The notes beneath the pieces were generated by a model that was not told the DNA's origin, searched no databases, and saw nothing but the letters and a program-made list of their open reading frames with translations. From contig NZ_CP072827.1 of the NCBI RefSeq assembly GCF_017916255.1, forward strand, positions 1 through 64,000: a DNA stretch of 64,000 nt, written 5' to 3'. Below are positions 17,337-26,019 of this stretch, in pieces; positions within the stretch are counted from its first letter, which is position 1, and each line of letters begins with the position of its first letter. The position numbers and the translations under genes are program-made. This stretch comes from Streptomyces mobaraensis NBRC 13819 = DSM 40847 (GTDB lineage Bacteria > Actinomycetota > Actinomycetes > Streptomycetales > Streptomycetaceae).

Positions 17337-18351
17337 GTCCGACGCCCTTCAGCCCCTCGGCCAGCATGCCCAGGGCGTGCACCGACCGTACGGAAGGGTC
17401 GAGTTCGATGCCCGGTACTTCCAGGATCCTGTTGTCGCGGACCGCCGCGAGCCGGGAGACCACCGGGTGCGCGGTCATCGCGGCGCGCTTCTCGGCGGCG
17501 CTGTCGCCGGGGCGTCCGCGCTCGGACAGGTCGCCGATGACGATGTAGTCCGGGTCGCGTTTGGCGACCTCCTCCCAGGAGACCTCCGGCCAGTCCTCCT
17601 TGACGTCGTCGAAGGCGTTCCTCGCGCCGACGATCCGGCTCATCTCGCTGGGCAGTCCGGTCCCGCCCGCCACGTACGGCATGCCGTTGAAGACGGAGTA
17701 GAGGTACACGACCGTGGGGCGGTCCTCGTCCCGGGCGGTGTGCGGCGCGGTCTTCCCCGCCTCGGCGACGGCCGCCCGCTGCTCGGCGGCGAGCCGGTCC
17801 GCGCGCCGTTCGGCGCCGAAGATCTTGCCGAGGTTCTCGTAGTCGGAGAAGAGCAGCTCGAAGGGGGACGTACCGGCGCGTTGGCGCTCCGGGCAGTCGA
17901 CGGCGCTGACGAAGGTGGGGACCTTGAGGGCGGCCAGCTCGTCGCGGGTGCCGGCCCGGTCCTTGGTAAGGAGGTCCGCGGATCCGGCGACGACGAAGTC
18001 CGGGGTGGCGGCGCGCAGTTGTTCGCCGGTGGCGATTTTGGGGGCGATGACGGGGACCTTGGCGTACGCGTCGGCGTACCGGGCGGTGACCTTGGTCTTG
18101 ATGTTGGCGGTGCCCGCCATCCGGTCCTGGAGTCCCAGTTCCAGCAGGGTCTCGGTGGAGGACTGGTCCAGGGTGACGGTCCGCTCCGGCGGGCCGGCGA
18201 AGGAGAGTTGCCGGCCGCAGCTGGTGACGGACGTCCGCGCGGCGGAAGTCCCGGCGTCGGACTCGGTGCCCTGCGTGCCGCAGCCGGCGGTGGCGAGGGC
18301 GACGGTCAGAACTCCGGTCAGGGCTATGCCGAGGCGGGCGGGATGGTGCAT
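17317..18351 (-). CDS. Iron-siderophore-type substrate-binding lipoprotein (FecB-like)
   Basis: A 344-residue lipoprotein. The N-terminus has a hydrophobic signal and lipobox LATAGC with the modified cysteine near residue 22. The mature part follows the class III periplasmic binding fold: ERTVTLDQSSTETLLELGL (about 55-73), DFVVAGSADLL in the first lobe and DYIVIGDLSERG in the second. The open frame extends far upstream, but the ATG at 18351 follows GGAG and starts the signal peptide. It captures the ligand outside the cell for the FecCD/FecE importer. It is the first gene of the minus-strand operon, 80 bp from a Zur/Fur-like box. Confidence 0.9.
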   Translation of the reverse strand: MHHPARLGIALTGVLTVALATAGCGTQGTESDAGTSAARTSVTSCGRQLSFAGPPERTVTLDQSSTETLLELGLQDRMAGTANIKTKVTARYADAYAKVPVIAPKIATGEQLRAATPDFVVAGSADLLTKDRAGTRDELAALKVPTFVSAVDCPERQRAGTSPFELLFSDYENLGKIFGAERRADRLAAEQRAAVAEAGKTAPHTARDEDRPTVVYLYSVFNGMPYVAGGTGLPSEMSRIVGARNAFDDVKEDWPEVSWEEVAKRDPDYIVIGDLSERGRPGDSAAEKRAAMTAHPVVSRLAAVRDNRILEVPGIELDPSVRSVHALGMLAEGLKGVGHARHTH

Positions 18352-18430
18352 GGGGGCTCCGATACGGGAGGGAAGGGTGCGGTCGTTGTCGTACACGGGA
18401 CAGGGGTGCCGTGCACGAGAGAGAGTACCG

Positions 18431-18451
18431 TAATGGTATTCATTTTCATTA
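18431..18451. promoter_or_regulatory. Zur/Fur-like operator in the divergent promoter
   Basis: An AT-rich dyad in the 158-bp gap between the binding-protein gene and the MFS gene. The core TGGTATTCATTTTCA (18434-18448), read on the minus strand, matches 12 of 15 positions of the actinomycete Zur consensus TGAAAATGATTTTCA. It does not resemble the DmdR/IdeR iron box. It sits about 60 to 80 bp from both start codons, so one site could control importer and exporter together. The assignment to zinc rather than iron rests only on this match. Confidence 0.5.
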
Positions 18452-18509
18452 ACGAATCCGGGGCCGGTCCGCGGAACCGCCCCTTCGCACCCTGAGGAGC
18501 ACTCACACC

Positions 18510-19805
18510 GTGGCGACCACACCTGTCCCGGCGGCGGCCAAGTCCGCTTCCCCTCCCCCGCGTTCGATCCTCCGGGACTCGGCGTTCCTGCGCTTGTGGG
18601 CGGGGACCACCGCCTCCGGCCTCGCGACCTGGGCGCTGCCGTTCGTCCTCGGGCTGGCCGTCCTCCACCGCGACCTCGGCGCCGCCGGCCTGGGCCTCGT
18701 GCTCGCCGCCCGTACCGCCGGGTTCCTCGTCGCGGTCACCGTCGGCGGCGTACTGGCCGACCGGCACTCGCGCCGCGCGGTCGTCCTCTGGTCGTCCCTC
18801 GCGGCGGCGGCCGCCGCGCCCCTCCTCGCCGCCGGACTCGGCCGCTCGCTCCTGCTGATGTCGGCCGCCGCCGTCCTCGCGGGCGCCGGGCAGGGCGCCT
18901 GCCGCCCGGCGTTCCAGGCGCTCACCGCCGAGACCGTCGCCCCGGAGCGCCGCCAGCGGGCCAACGCCGCCATGACCCTCGCGGTACGGAGCTCCACGCT
19001 CGCCGGACCGGCCCTGACCTCGCTGCTCGCGGCGTTCCTCGACACCCGGACGCTACTGCTCGGCATCGGACTGCTGTGGCTGGTGGCCGCGTTCGTCCCG
19101 GGGCGGGGGGTCGGTGCGGGTGCGGTCCCGGCGGCGGGTTCCGCTTCGGACGCGTCGTCCCCGGCGGTCGCGGCCGCGCGGCCCGGGTTCCGTACGGAGT
19201 TCCTCGACGGGATACGCGAGGCGCGCCGCCACCCGTGGTTCCTCGCCGGGCTGGCCGCGCTCGTCGCGGTCGTCACCCTCGGCTACTCGGCCACCGGCGT
19301 CGCCCTGCCCCTGGTCAGCCGGGACCGCTACGGCACGGCGTGGGTGCTGGGGGCGTCCACGACCGCGTACACCGTCGGCGCGCTGGGTGGCGCGCTGCTC
19401 GTCGCCCGGTGGCGGCCGCGCTCGCAGGGCTGGGCGGCGTTCGCCGGTCTGGCCGCGTACGGCGTCGCTCCGCTGAGTCTGACGCTGCCCGTGCACGCGG
19501 CCGTGGTCGTCGCCGCGTACGCCGTCGCGGGGGTCGGGATCGAACTGTTCAACGTGCCGTGGTTCACGGCGACCCAGCGCGAGGTCGCCCCCGACAAGCT
19601 GGCGCGGGTCTCCTCGCTGGACTTCCTGGTCTCCTACGGTCTGGCGCCGGCCGGTCTGGCCCTGATCGCCCCGGCCATCGGCGCGTTCGGGGTGACGCCC
19701 GTCCTGGCGGTCTGCGCCGCCGCCTGCTTCCTCGTCCCGGCCGGCGCGGCGCTGGTCCCCACCGCCCGCCACTTCGCGCGCACGCCGTCGGCGGGGACGG
19801 GCTGA
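18510..19805 (+). CDS. MFS transporter, EntS-like exporter
   Basis: A 431-residue major facilitator with twelve predicted membrane helices and the loop 2-3 motif GGVLADRHSRRAV (about 75-87). The overall layout, including AGQGACRPAFQALTAETV (about 129-146), fits the EntS/MdfA-like group that often exports siderophores. The GTG at 18510 has GAGGAG nine bases upstream. It is transcribed away from the binding-protein operon across the Zur/Fur-like box, which pairs a likely exporter with an importer, a standard metallophore arrangement. The true substrate is unknown. Confidence 0.85.
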   Translation: MATTPVPAAAKSASPPPRSILRDSAFLRLWAGTTASGLATWALPFVLGLAVLHRDLGAAGLGLVLAARTAGFLVAVTVGGVLADRHSRRAVVLWSSLAAAAAAPLLAAGLGRSLLLMSAAAVLAGAGQGACRPAFQALTAETVAPERRQRANAAMTLAVRSSTLAGPALTSLLAAFLDTRTLLLGIGLLWLVAAFVPGRGVGAGAVPAAGSASDASSPAVAAARPGFRTEFLDGIREARRHPWFLAGLAALVAVVTLGYSATGVALPLVSRDRYGTAWVLGASTTAYTVGALGGALLVARWRPRSQGWAAFAGLAAYGVAPLSLTLPVHAAVVVAAYAVAGVGIELFNVPWFTATQREVAPDKLARVSSLDFLVSYGLAPAGLALIAPAIGAFGVTPVLAVCAAACFLVPAGAALVPTARHFARTPSAGTG

Positions 19806-19913
19806 TTCGACGGTGTTCGCGAAGACGCGCGGGCCCCGGACGTCATCCGAGGAGACCGGGTAGCGGAGCGCGGGAGGCGGGGGCGTGAGTCCGTCTCCCA
19901 GCCGTCCCGCGCG

Positions 19914-20573
19914 TCACTTGCCGAGGCTTCTCGCCCTGGCGGCGCGCCGGGCGAGGACCTCGTCCCGGGATTCGCCCATTTCGCGGAGGGCGGATCGCCG
20001 CTCCCGCCGCGTCAACCGGTCCAGGTACAGGCGGCCGTTGAGGTGGTCGGTCTCGTGCTGGAGGCACCGGGCGAAGTAGCCCCTGCCCTCGATCACCAGC
20101 GGATCGCCGTTCTTGTCGCGGCCTCGGACGACGGCGCGGTCGAGGCGGGGCACGACGCGGTAGGGGCCGGGGACGGAGAGGCAGCCCTCGGACTCGTCCA
20201 CCAGACGGCGGTGGGCGGCGGGCACCTCGTCCAGGACCGGGTTGGCTATGTGGCCGACGTGGCGGATGCCCCACTCGTCCGTGATGTCCCAGACGAACAG
20301 CCGCAGGTCCACGCCGATCTGGTTGGCGGCGAGCCCGGCTCCGTCGGCCGCCTCGTTGGTGGCGAACATGTCGTCGACCAGCCGCGCCAGTTCGGGAGTG
20401 CCGAAGTCGGTGACCTCCCGGCACGGGCGGTGCAGGACCTCCTCCCCGACCACGGCGATCCGGCGCACCGCGCCGCGTTCCGCCTCGGGGGCGAGGCGCG
20501 GGTACGACTCGACGGGCTCGCCCTGCACGCGGACGCGGCGGTCCTGCGCGGTGTCATCGAAACCATGGGTCAT
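19914..20573 (-). CDS. def: Peptide deformylase
   Basis: A 219-residue deformylase that removes the N-formyl group from nascent proteins. All three signature motifs are present: GAGLAANQIG (about 79-88), EGCLSVPG (about 130-137) and the metal-binding QHETDHLNG (about 172-180; His, His, with the Cys of motif 2 as third ligand). Length and motifs fit actinomycete type I deformylases. It stands alone, divergent from a winged-helix regulator. Streptomyces usually carries several def paralogues, and a copy near the chromosome end is probably an accessory one, perhaps linked to resistance; that is an inference. Confidence 0.93.
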   Translation of the reverse strand: MTHGFDDTAQDRRVRVQGEPVESYPRLAPEAERGAVRRIAVVGEEVLHRPCREVTDFGTPELARLVDDMFATNEAADGAGLAANQIGVDLRLFVWDITDEWGIRHVGHIANPVLDEVPAAHRRLVDESEGCLSVPGPYRVVPRLDRAVVRGRDKNGDPLVIEGRGYFARCLQHETDHLNGRLYLDRLTRRERRSALREMGESRDEVLARRAARARSLGK

Positions 20574-20651
20574 GAACGATCAACGCCTTCCGTGAGGGTC
20601 GGCCGCGGGACGGCGGGGTGCCGGTCCGGCCGGCTGACGGCTTGCCAGATG

Positions 20652-20678
20652 CTTTGCAAAGTAGCACTCTTTGCAAAG
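20652..20678. promoter_or_regulatory. Two CTTTGCAAAG palindromes, probable operator
   Basis: The 10-bp perfect palindrome CTTTGCAAAG occurs at 20652-20661 and 20669-20678, centres 17 bp apart. The second ends on the first base of the regulator's GTG codon. It lies in the 104-bp gap between def and the divergent winged-helix gene. Binding there would block both promoters, so autoregulation and control of def are plausible. Confidence 0.65.
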
Positions 20679-21343
20679 TGAGTGATCGAAACCCTCCCAC
20701 CGGACCCGCGGGGCCATCACCGGCCCGCGCCCCGCGCTCCCTTCCCGACCACCCCGTACGGATCGCCCTGCTGAACCTCCTGGCCGAGTCCGGCACCCTC
20801 ACCTCCACCGAGGCCGCCGCGCGCCTCGGCCACAGCTCCGGCCTCTGCTCCTTCCATCTGCGCCAGCTCGCCCGGCACGGCCTCATCGAGGAAGTCCCGC
20901 ACCAGGGCGGCGGCCGGGCACGGCCGTGGCGTCTGCGCTGGGGCTCCCCCGCGCCGTCCGTCCCCGCAGCGCCTGACACCGCGCCGTCCGACCACGCCTC
21001 ATCCGCCCGGTCCCGGGAGATCGAACGCGAGGCGCCGGAAAGCTTCCCCGCGCTCGCCCGCGATCTGGAGGACGAGAGCTACCGGCAGTGGCTGACCCAC
21101 CGGCACCAGGCACCGGCGGAGTGGCAGCGGGACGACGCCTTCAGCGCCGTCCTCCACCTCACCCCGGCGGAGGCGGCCGAGCTCACCGCGTCCGTCCGCC
21201 GGTTGTTCGCCGCCTACCGCGACCGAGAACGGGATCCGGCCGCGCGCCCCCGCGACGCCGTGACCGTGGCCGTGGTCAACCGGCTGTTCCCGCTCGTCGG
21301 CGGGGCGTTCCCGGTGGCCGACGGCGATACGGAAGCGGAGTAG
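20678..21343 (+). CDS. Winged-helix transcriptional regulator (ArsR-like fold)
   Basis: A 221-residue protein with an N-terminal helix-turn-helix: VRIALLNLLAESGTLTSTEA then ARLGHSSGLCSFHLRQLARH (about 26-65), followed by the wing HGLIEEVPHQGGGRARPWRL. The C-terminal half is helical with no recognised ligand domain and no metal-binding Cys pair. A GTG at 20678 is preferred over an upstream ATG at 20618 because the intervening residues are poor and contain the palindromic operator. No clear ribosome binding site precedes it, so the transcript may be leaderless. It probably represses itself and def. Confidence 0.75.
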   Translation: MSDRNPPTGPAGPSPARAPRSLPDHPVRIALLNLLAESGTLTSTEAAARLGHSSGLCSFHLRQLARHGLIEEVPHQGGGRARPWRLRWGSPAPSVPAAPDTAPSDHASSARSREIEREAPESFPALARDLEDESYRQWLTHRHQAPAEWQRDDAFSAVLHLTPAEAAELTASVRRLFAAYRDRERDPAARPRDAVTVAVVNRLFPLVGGAFPVADGDTEAE

Positions 21344-21373
21344 CACCCGGCGGGAGGGGCGCAGCGGTGGGGG

Positions 21374-22630
21374 TCATCGCGCCCGGGAGCCGGTGTGCTT
21401 CCGGTGGTCGGATGCCGACGCCTCCTCCCCCGCCGTTCGCGGTACGAAGGTCCAGGCGAGGACGGAACCGACGGCACCGGCCGCCGCGGTGGCGATCAGG
21501 ACGCGGTTCAGGCCGTCGGTCATGGGGCCCTCGCCGTGCCGGAACAGGGCGCCGAAGGCGGCGGCCCAAAGGGTCTGCCCCAGTTGCCGGAAGGCGGTCA
21601 TGGCACCGGCCGCCATGCCGGACCGCTCGGGCGGGAACGCCGCGAGGACCGCGGTGCCCATGACCGGGCCCGTCAATCCCACGCCGACGCCGGTGACGGC
21701 CAGTCCCACGGTCAGGGACGCGGCGGACGAGTGCGCGTTCACCCCCGCCTGCAGCGCGCAGCCGGCCCCGCTCAGCAGCAGTCCCGCGGAGAGGACCGCG
21801 CGCGGAGACTTGTCGTGCAACCCGCGGCCGCCGATCAGTGAGGTGGCGAAGGAGGCCAGGGCGAGGGGCATGAGCGCGACCCCGGCGCGTACCGGCCCGA
21901 GGCCGAGACCCGACTGCAGCCACAGCGAGGTGTACACGAGCGCCGCGAAGGCGGCCGTGGAGGCGATCACGCATGTCATCACGCCGGAGAAGGACGCCCG
22001 GGTGAAAAGCCGCACGTCCAGCAGCGGCGCGGTGCCGCGCAGTTCGACGCGGACGAAGACGGCGAACGCGAGGGCGGCCAGGGCCAGCGGACCGAGCACC
22101 GCCGGGGAGAGCGGGCCCGTTTCGCCGACTGACGTCAGGGCGTAGGTCAGCGATCCGCCGCAGACCGCGAAGGCGACCGTTCCCGGCAGATCGAGGCGGG
22201 CTCCGGTGCCCGGCCGCGCCGCCGCAAGGACGCGCAGGGACAGCGCGACGGCGACGGCGACGAGAGGGAGGTTGAGGAAGAAGACCGCCCGCCAGCCGAG
22301 ATATTGGGTGAGGACGCCGCCGAGGACGGGTCCGGTCGCGGCGGCCAGGCCGGTCACCGCCGCGAACACGCCCATCGCCCGCCCCAGGACGGGCCCCCGG
22401 TAGACGGAGCCGATCAGGGCGAAGGTGGTCACGGCCATCGCCGCGCCGCCGACGCCCTGCACGGCGCGGGCCGCGATCAGCATCCCCGGGTCCGGCGCCA
22501 GGCCGCACGACAGGGAAGCGACGCCGAAGACCGCCAGACCGGCCACGTACACGGCACGCGCGCCGTGCCGGTCGGCCAAGGCCCCCATGGTGAGCAGGGA
22601 AACGGCCAGGACCAGAGGGGAGACGGCGGC
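21374..22630 (-). pseudogene. DHA2-type MFS transporter, 5' end lost
   Basis: The frame encodes most of a drug:proton antiporter with fourteen-helix layout: LLTMGALADRHGARAVYVAG begins the loop 2-3 motif, followed by ALIGSVYRGPVLGRAMG and the antiporter motif C-like AATGPVLGGVLTQYLGWRAV. The first helix and start region are missing: codons upstream of about 22630 translate to a basic, non-membrane stretch that is antisense to an AsnC-family gene fragment. The frame stays open by chance to 22804. A deletion or rearrangement appears to have removed the 5' end, so the product is unlikely to work unless an internal start is used. Confidence 0.6.
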
Positions 22631-22844
22631 CCGCGCGATGGCCCGCCACCCCGAGGTCTCGCTCGTCGCCCGGACCACCGGGCCGACGAATCTGCTCGCG
22701 GTCGTCAACTGCCGTGACTCGCTCGACCTGGCGCGGTATCTGAGCGAGCGGATCGGCTCGTTGGACGCGATCCGCGCGATGGAGACGGCTCCGGTGATCC
22801 GCACGGTGAAGCGGGCCGGTGCACTTCTGCCGTTCGAACGCTGA
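22626..22844 (+). pseudogene. C-terminal fragment of a Lrp/AsnC-family regulator
   Basis: The frame reads MARHPEVSLVARTTGPTNLL, AVVNCRDSLDLARYLSERIG and SLDAIRAMETAPVIRTVKRA to a stop at 22842-22844, which is the C-terminal ligand-binding (RAM) domain of an AsnC-type regulator. The DNA-binding half is absent; upstream sequence belongs to the MFS gene on the other strand. The fragment abuts the truncated MFS gene near 22625, so one event broke both genes. Confidence 0.65.
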
Positions 22845-22891
22845 GCGGGACCGGTCGGGAGGCGTGGACGTCGTGTCGGCCCGTCACCGGC

Positions 22892-23710
22892 TTACGCCAG
22901 GCTGCCGCCGTCGATGGTGAGGACGGTGCCGGTGACGAAGGAGGCGGCGGGGTCGGCCAGGAAGAGGACTCCGGCGGCGATTTCCTCGGGGCGGGCGTAG
23001 CGGCCCAGTGCGTTGGTGGAACGCTGGCGGTCGGAGGTCGGGCCGTCCTGCGGGTTCATGTCGGTGGCCGTGGAGCCGGCCGCGATCACGTTGACGGTGA
23101 TGCGGCGGGGCGCGAGGTCGCGTGCGGCGCCCTTGCTGTATCCGACGACCGCCGCCTTGCCCGCCGCGTAGTCGGCGACGCCGGGGAAGGCGGTGCGGGC
23201 CGCGAGGTTGGAGCCGATGGTGATGACGCGGCCGTCGTCGGAGAGCAGGCCGGCGGCGGAGCGGATGGCGGCCACGACGCCGCCGACGTTGACCGCGTAC
23301 TGGCGGTCGAGCGCGGCGGTGTCCGCGGCCGGGTCGCCGACCGTGCCCGAGGCGATTACTCCTGCGTTGTTGACGAGGACGTCCAGCCGCCCGAAGTCCT
23401 CCGCGACCGTGGTGACCAGCCGTGCGACCTGCTCGGGGTCCGCCTGGTCGGCGCGGTAGGCGGCGGCCCGGACGCCGCGGGCGGTCAGTTCGCCGACCAC
23501 GTCCTCGGCCCGGGCGGCCGACGCGGCGTAGGAGATCGCGACGTCCGCCCCCGCCTCGGCGAGCATCCGCGCGGTGGCCGCTCCGATGCCCCGCGATCCT
23601 CCGGTGACCAGGGCGACCTTGCCGGCCAGGCGGCGGCTCTGGGTGGCCGAGGCGCTCGCGGTGGGCGCGGCGGGCGTGCTCGTGGTGAGTGTGGTGTTCG
23701 TGGGGACCAT
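22892..23710 (-). CDS. SDR-family oxidoreductase (FabG-like)
   Basis: A 272-residue short-chain dehydrogenase. The NADP-binding motif TGGSRGIG is near residues 36-43, NNAG near 113-116, the catalytic serine in TIGSNLA, and Tyr/Lys in YAAGK near 182-186. An acidic or basic discriminator after strand 2 suggests NADP but this is not certain. The first 25 residues are a Thr/Ala-rich tail not part of the fold. It is divergent from a TetR regulator across strong palindromes, so it is probably that regulator's target. Substrate is unknown. Confidence 0.9.
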   Translation of the reverse strand: MVPTNTTLTTSTPAAPTASASATQSRRLAGKVALVTGGSRGIGAATARMLAEAGADVAISYAASAARAEDVVGELTARGVRAAAYRADQADPEQVARLVTTVAEDFGRLDVLVNNAGVIASGTVGDPAADTAALDRQYAVNVGGVVAAIRSAAGLLSDDGRVITIGSNLAARTAFPGVADYAAGKAAVVGYSKGAARDLAPRRITVNVIAAGSTATDMNPQDGPTSDRQRSTNALGRYARPEEIAAGVLFLADPAASFVTGTVLTIDGGSLA

Positions 23711-23721
23711 GGAAACCCTCC

Positions 23722-23779
23722 CTAGTTCTGTACCGATCGGTACTGAACTAGGACGCTACCATACCGTTCAGTACAGAAC
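23722..23779. promoter_or_regulatory. Two TetR-type operators between SDR and TetR genes
   Basis: A 30-bp near-perfect palindrome (23722-23751, one mismatched pair) has arms built from GTTCTGTACC and GGTACTGAAC. A second related site, GTTCAGTACAGAAC (23766-23779), is a 14-bp palindrome with two central-arm mismatches. Both lie in the 86-bp divergent gap, covering the likely promoters. Confidence 0.8.
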
Positions 23780-23796
23780 TTCGACGGAGGCAGCTC

Positions 23797-24381
23797 ATGA
23801 CGCCCGGACGCCCGCGCGAATTCGACCTCGACGAACGGCTCGACCGCGCCCTGCGCGTGTTCTGGCGGCAGGGGTACGAGGGCACCGCGCTGTCGGACCT
23901 CACCGAGGCGATGGGGATCAGCCGGCCCAGCCTGTACGCCGCCTACGGCAACAAGGAGGCGCTCTTCCGGAAGGTGCTCGACCGCTACATGGAGACGGCC
24001 GTGCATGTGCGGGACGCGCTCCGGCAGCCCACCGCCCGTACCGCCACCGAGACCCTGCTGCGCGGCACCATCGCGGTCACCACCGGGGAGGACGGCCCCG
24101 GCTGTCTCATGGTGCACGGCGCCCTGGCCACGGGGGGCGCGTCCGCCGCCGTCCGCGCCGAGGCGGCCGCCCGGCGGCACGCCTCGGAGGACGCCCTGCG
24201 CGAACGCTTCGAGCAGGCCCTCCGCGACGGCGACCTGCCCGCCGGAACGGACGCCGACGACCTGGCCCGCTACGTGTGCCTCGTCTGGTACGGCATCGCC
24301 GTCCAGGCGTCCTCCGGTGCGACCTCCGACGACCTGGAGCGCGCCGTCGAGATCGCGATGCGGGCCTTTCCCGGGAGGTGA
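23797..24381 (+). CDS. TetR/AcrR-family regulator
   Basis: A 194-residue regulator with an N-terminal TetR DNA-binding domain: ALRVFWRQGYEGTALSDLTE followed by AMGISRPSLYAAYGNKEALF (about 19-58), the typical helix 2-turn-helix 3 with YxxxxxKE. The C-terminal helical domain includes CLMVHGALATGG (about 103-114). The ATG at 23797 has GGAGG upstream. It faces the SDR gene, and two palindromic sites in the shared promoter make it the probable repressor of that gene and itself. The inducer is unknown. Confidence 0.92.
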   Translation: MTPGRPREFDLDERLDRALRVFWRQGYEGTALSDLTEAMGISRPSLYAAYGNKEALFRKVLDRYMETAVHVRDALRQPTARTATETLLRGTIAVTTGEDGPGCLMVHGALATGGASAAVRAEAAARRHASEDALRERFEQALRDGDLPAGTDADDLARYVCLVWYGIAVQASSGATSDDLERAVEIAMRAFPGR

Positions 24382-24543
24382 GCGTGCCGTCCGCTCCCAC
24401 GAACCCGTCGGAGCGCGGCACCTGTTTGACCGGCGTGGGAAGCCACATGCGTCGCACTAGTGTGCTCGTTCGCGCCCGCAGACGTCCGACGGCCGTCTAC
24501 TCTTCCCCAGTCGCGCGGCGACCGGCCGCCTGGGGAGGGGCAG

Positions 24544-25872
24544 ATGGAAGGGACGAGGAACGTGCGTACCGATGGTGCGGAGCGGGCGGAACGCTTGACG
24601 GCCACGCGCGCGTGCCCGGAGTGCGACGGCGTGATTCCCATCGACGAGCGCTATGTCGACTGGTGTGATTCCTGCGACTGGAACGTGGATCCCGACCCCG
24701 CCGAACCGCGGCCCGGGCGGGTCGCGGCCGTACGGCGGACTCTCGCGCGGCGGTACGGTGAGCAGTTGGCCGACGAGATGGGCCGAGGGGGCGGTCTCGG
24801 CCGGCCGCGCCGGGACGCCGCGACGGTCGCCGCGTTCGCCTTGGCGCTGCTGGTGCACGGGGTGACCGTGGCCGTGGCGGTCGCCGGGGTGCTGCTGATC
24901 GTGCTCGGGTGGAGCACCGTGGTGCAGCCCGTGATCGGCGTCGTGGCGCTGGCCGTCTCCGTGGTCCTGTGGCCGCGGCCGGCGCGGCTGCCCAGGAACG
25001 CCCCGGTGCTGTACCGGGCCGACGCTCCGGAGCTGTTCGCGCTGATCGACGAGGTCGGGGCCGGTGTCGGGACGGCCGGGGTGGACGCGGTGGTGGTCGA
25101 CGCGCGCTTCAACGCGGCGGTGACGGCGTACGGGTACCGCGGGCGGCGGGTGCTCTTCCTGGGGCTGCCGCTCTGGCGCGTCCTGTCGCCGCGGGAACGC
25201 GTGGCCCTCCTGGGCCACGAACTCGGGCACTTCGCCCACGGGGACATCCGGTACGGCTTCATCACCGGTCAGGCGCTGCACACGCTGTCCACCTGGCACT
25301 ACACGCTGGCGCGGACCCCTGTGCGAGGTCTGATGGAACTGTTCGTGAACGCCGTGACGTTCCTGCCCCGCCAGGCCGTCCTCGGACTGCTCCTGCTCCT
25401 CGACCACCTCTCCCTGCGGGCGTCGCAGCGGGCCGAGTACCTGGCCGACGCGGATGCCGCCAGGGTCGGTTCCACGGAGGCCGCCGTCGGTCTGCTGGAC
25501 CGGCTGCTCCTCTTCCGCACGGTCGACTCGGAGTTGCGGCGGGTCTCGGCGGCCGCGTCGATGCGGGGCGGCCGGAGTGGGCACGAGGCACGGGAGCAAG
25601 CGGAACGGTTGTTGTGGGAGGGGTTGACCGCCCATGTCGGTGCCGTCCCGGAACGAGAGGTGGAGCGGCTGCGCCGGGTCGGCACACGCCGCGGTCACAG
25701 CGTGGACAGCACCCACCCGCCGACCCACCTGCGCCGCCAATGCCTCCTCGCGGGAGGCCCGCAGCCGGCGACGGTCGCGTACGGCGACGCCCGGCTGGCG
25801 GCGACCGCGACCGAACTGGCCGCCACAGAGGCGCTGTTGGCCCGCCAGGTGGTCAGGGATCGCGTGATTTGA
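24544..25872 (+). CDS. Membrane M48-family zinc metallopeptidase with N-terminal zinc ribbon
   Basis: A 442-residue protein. Near residues 24-44 two CxxC pairs (CPEC, CDSC) form a likely zinc ribbon. Two hydrophobic segments follow (about 98-140). The catalytic site is LLGHELGHFAHGD (about 220-232; HExxH), and the downstream glutamate candidate is in RAEYLADADAAR (about 297-308). This matches HtpX/Ste24-type peptidases that process membrane or misfolded proteins. The ATG at 24544 follows GGAGGGG; the frame is open to 24460 but that part has no family match. It stands alone with no clear operon partners. Confidence 0.85.
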   Translation: MEGTRNVRTDGAERAERLTATRACPECDGVIPIDERYVDWCDSCDWNVDPDPAEPRPGRVAAVRRTLARRYGEQLADEMGRGGGLGRPRRDAATVAAFALALLVHGVTVAVAVAGVLLIVLGWSTVVQPVIGVVALAVSVVLWPRPARLPRNAPVLYRADAPELFALIDEVGAGVGTAGVDAVVVDARFNAAVTAYGYRGRRVLFLGLPLWRVLSPRERVALLGHELGHFAHGDIRYGFITGQALHTLSTWHYTLARTPVRGLMELFVNAVTFLPRQAVLGLLLLLDHLSLRASQRAEYLADADAARVGSTEAAVGLLDRLLLFRTVDSELRRVSAAASMRGGRSGHEAREQAERLLWEGLTAHVGAVPEREVERLRRVGTRRGHSVDSTHPPTHLRRQCLLAGGPQPATVAYGDARLAATATELAATEALLARQVVRDRVI

Positions 25873-26019
25873 AGGGCCGCGCGGTTTGGGGGGTAGCCCT
25901 GGTTGAGGGGGCAGCGCCGGCTGAGTGAGCCGGGTGGGGTGAGTGGAGCCGGGTGGGGTGAAGGGCCGGGGCGGGTGGCACCCGTCCCGGCCGCGACGGC
26001 CGTCGCGGTCCCCTCCGAC

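Noticed and set aside
15940..18495. 851-codon plus-strand frame opposite the ABC importer genes
   Set aside because: Complement of three well-defined transporter genes.
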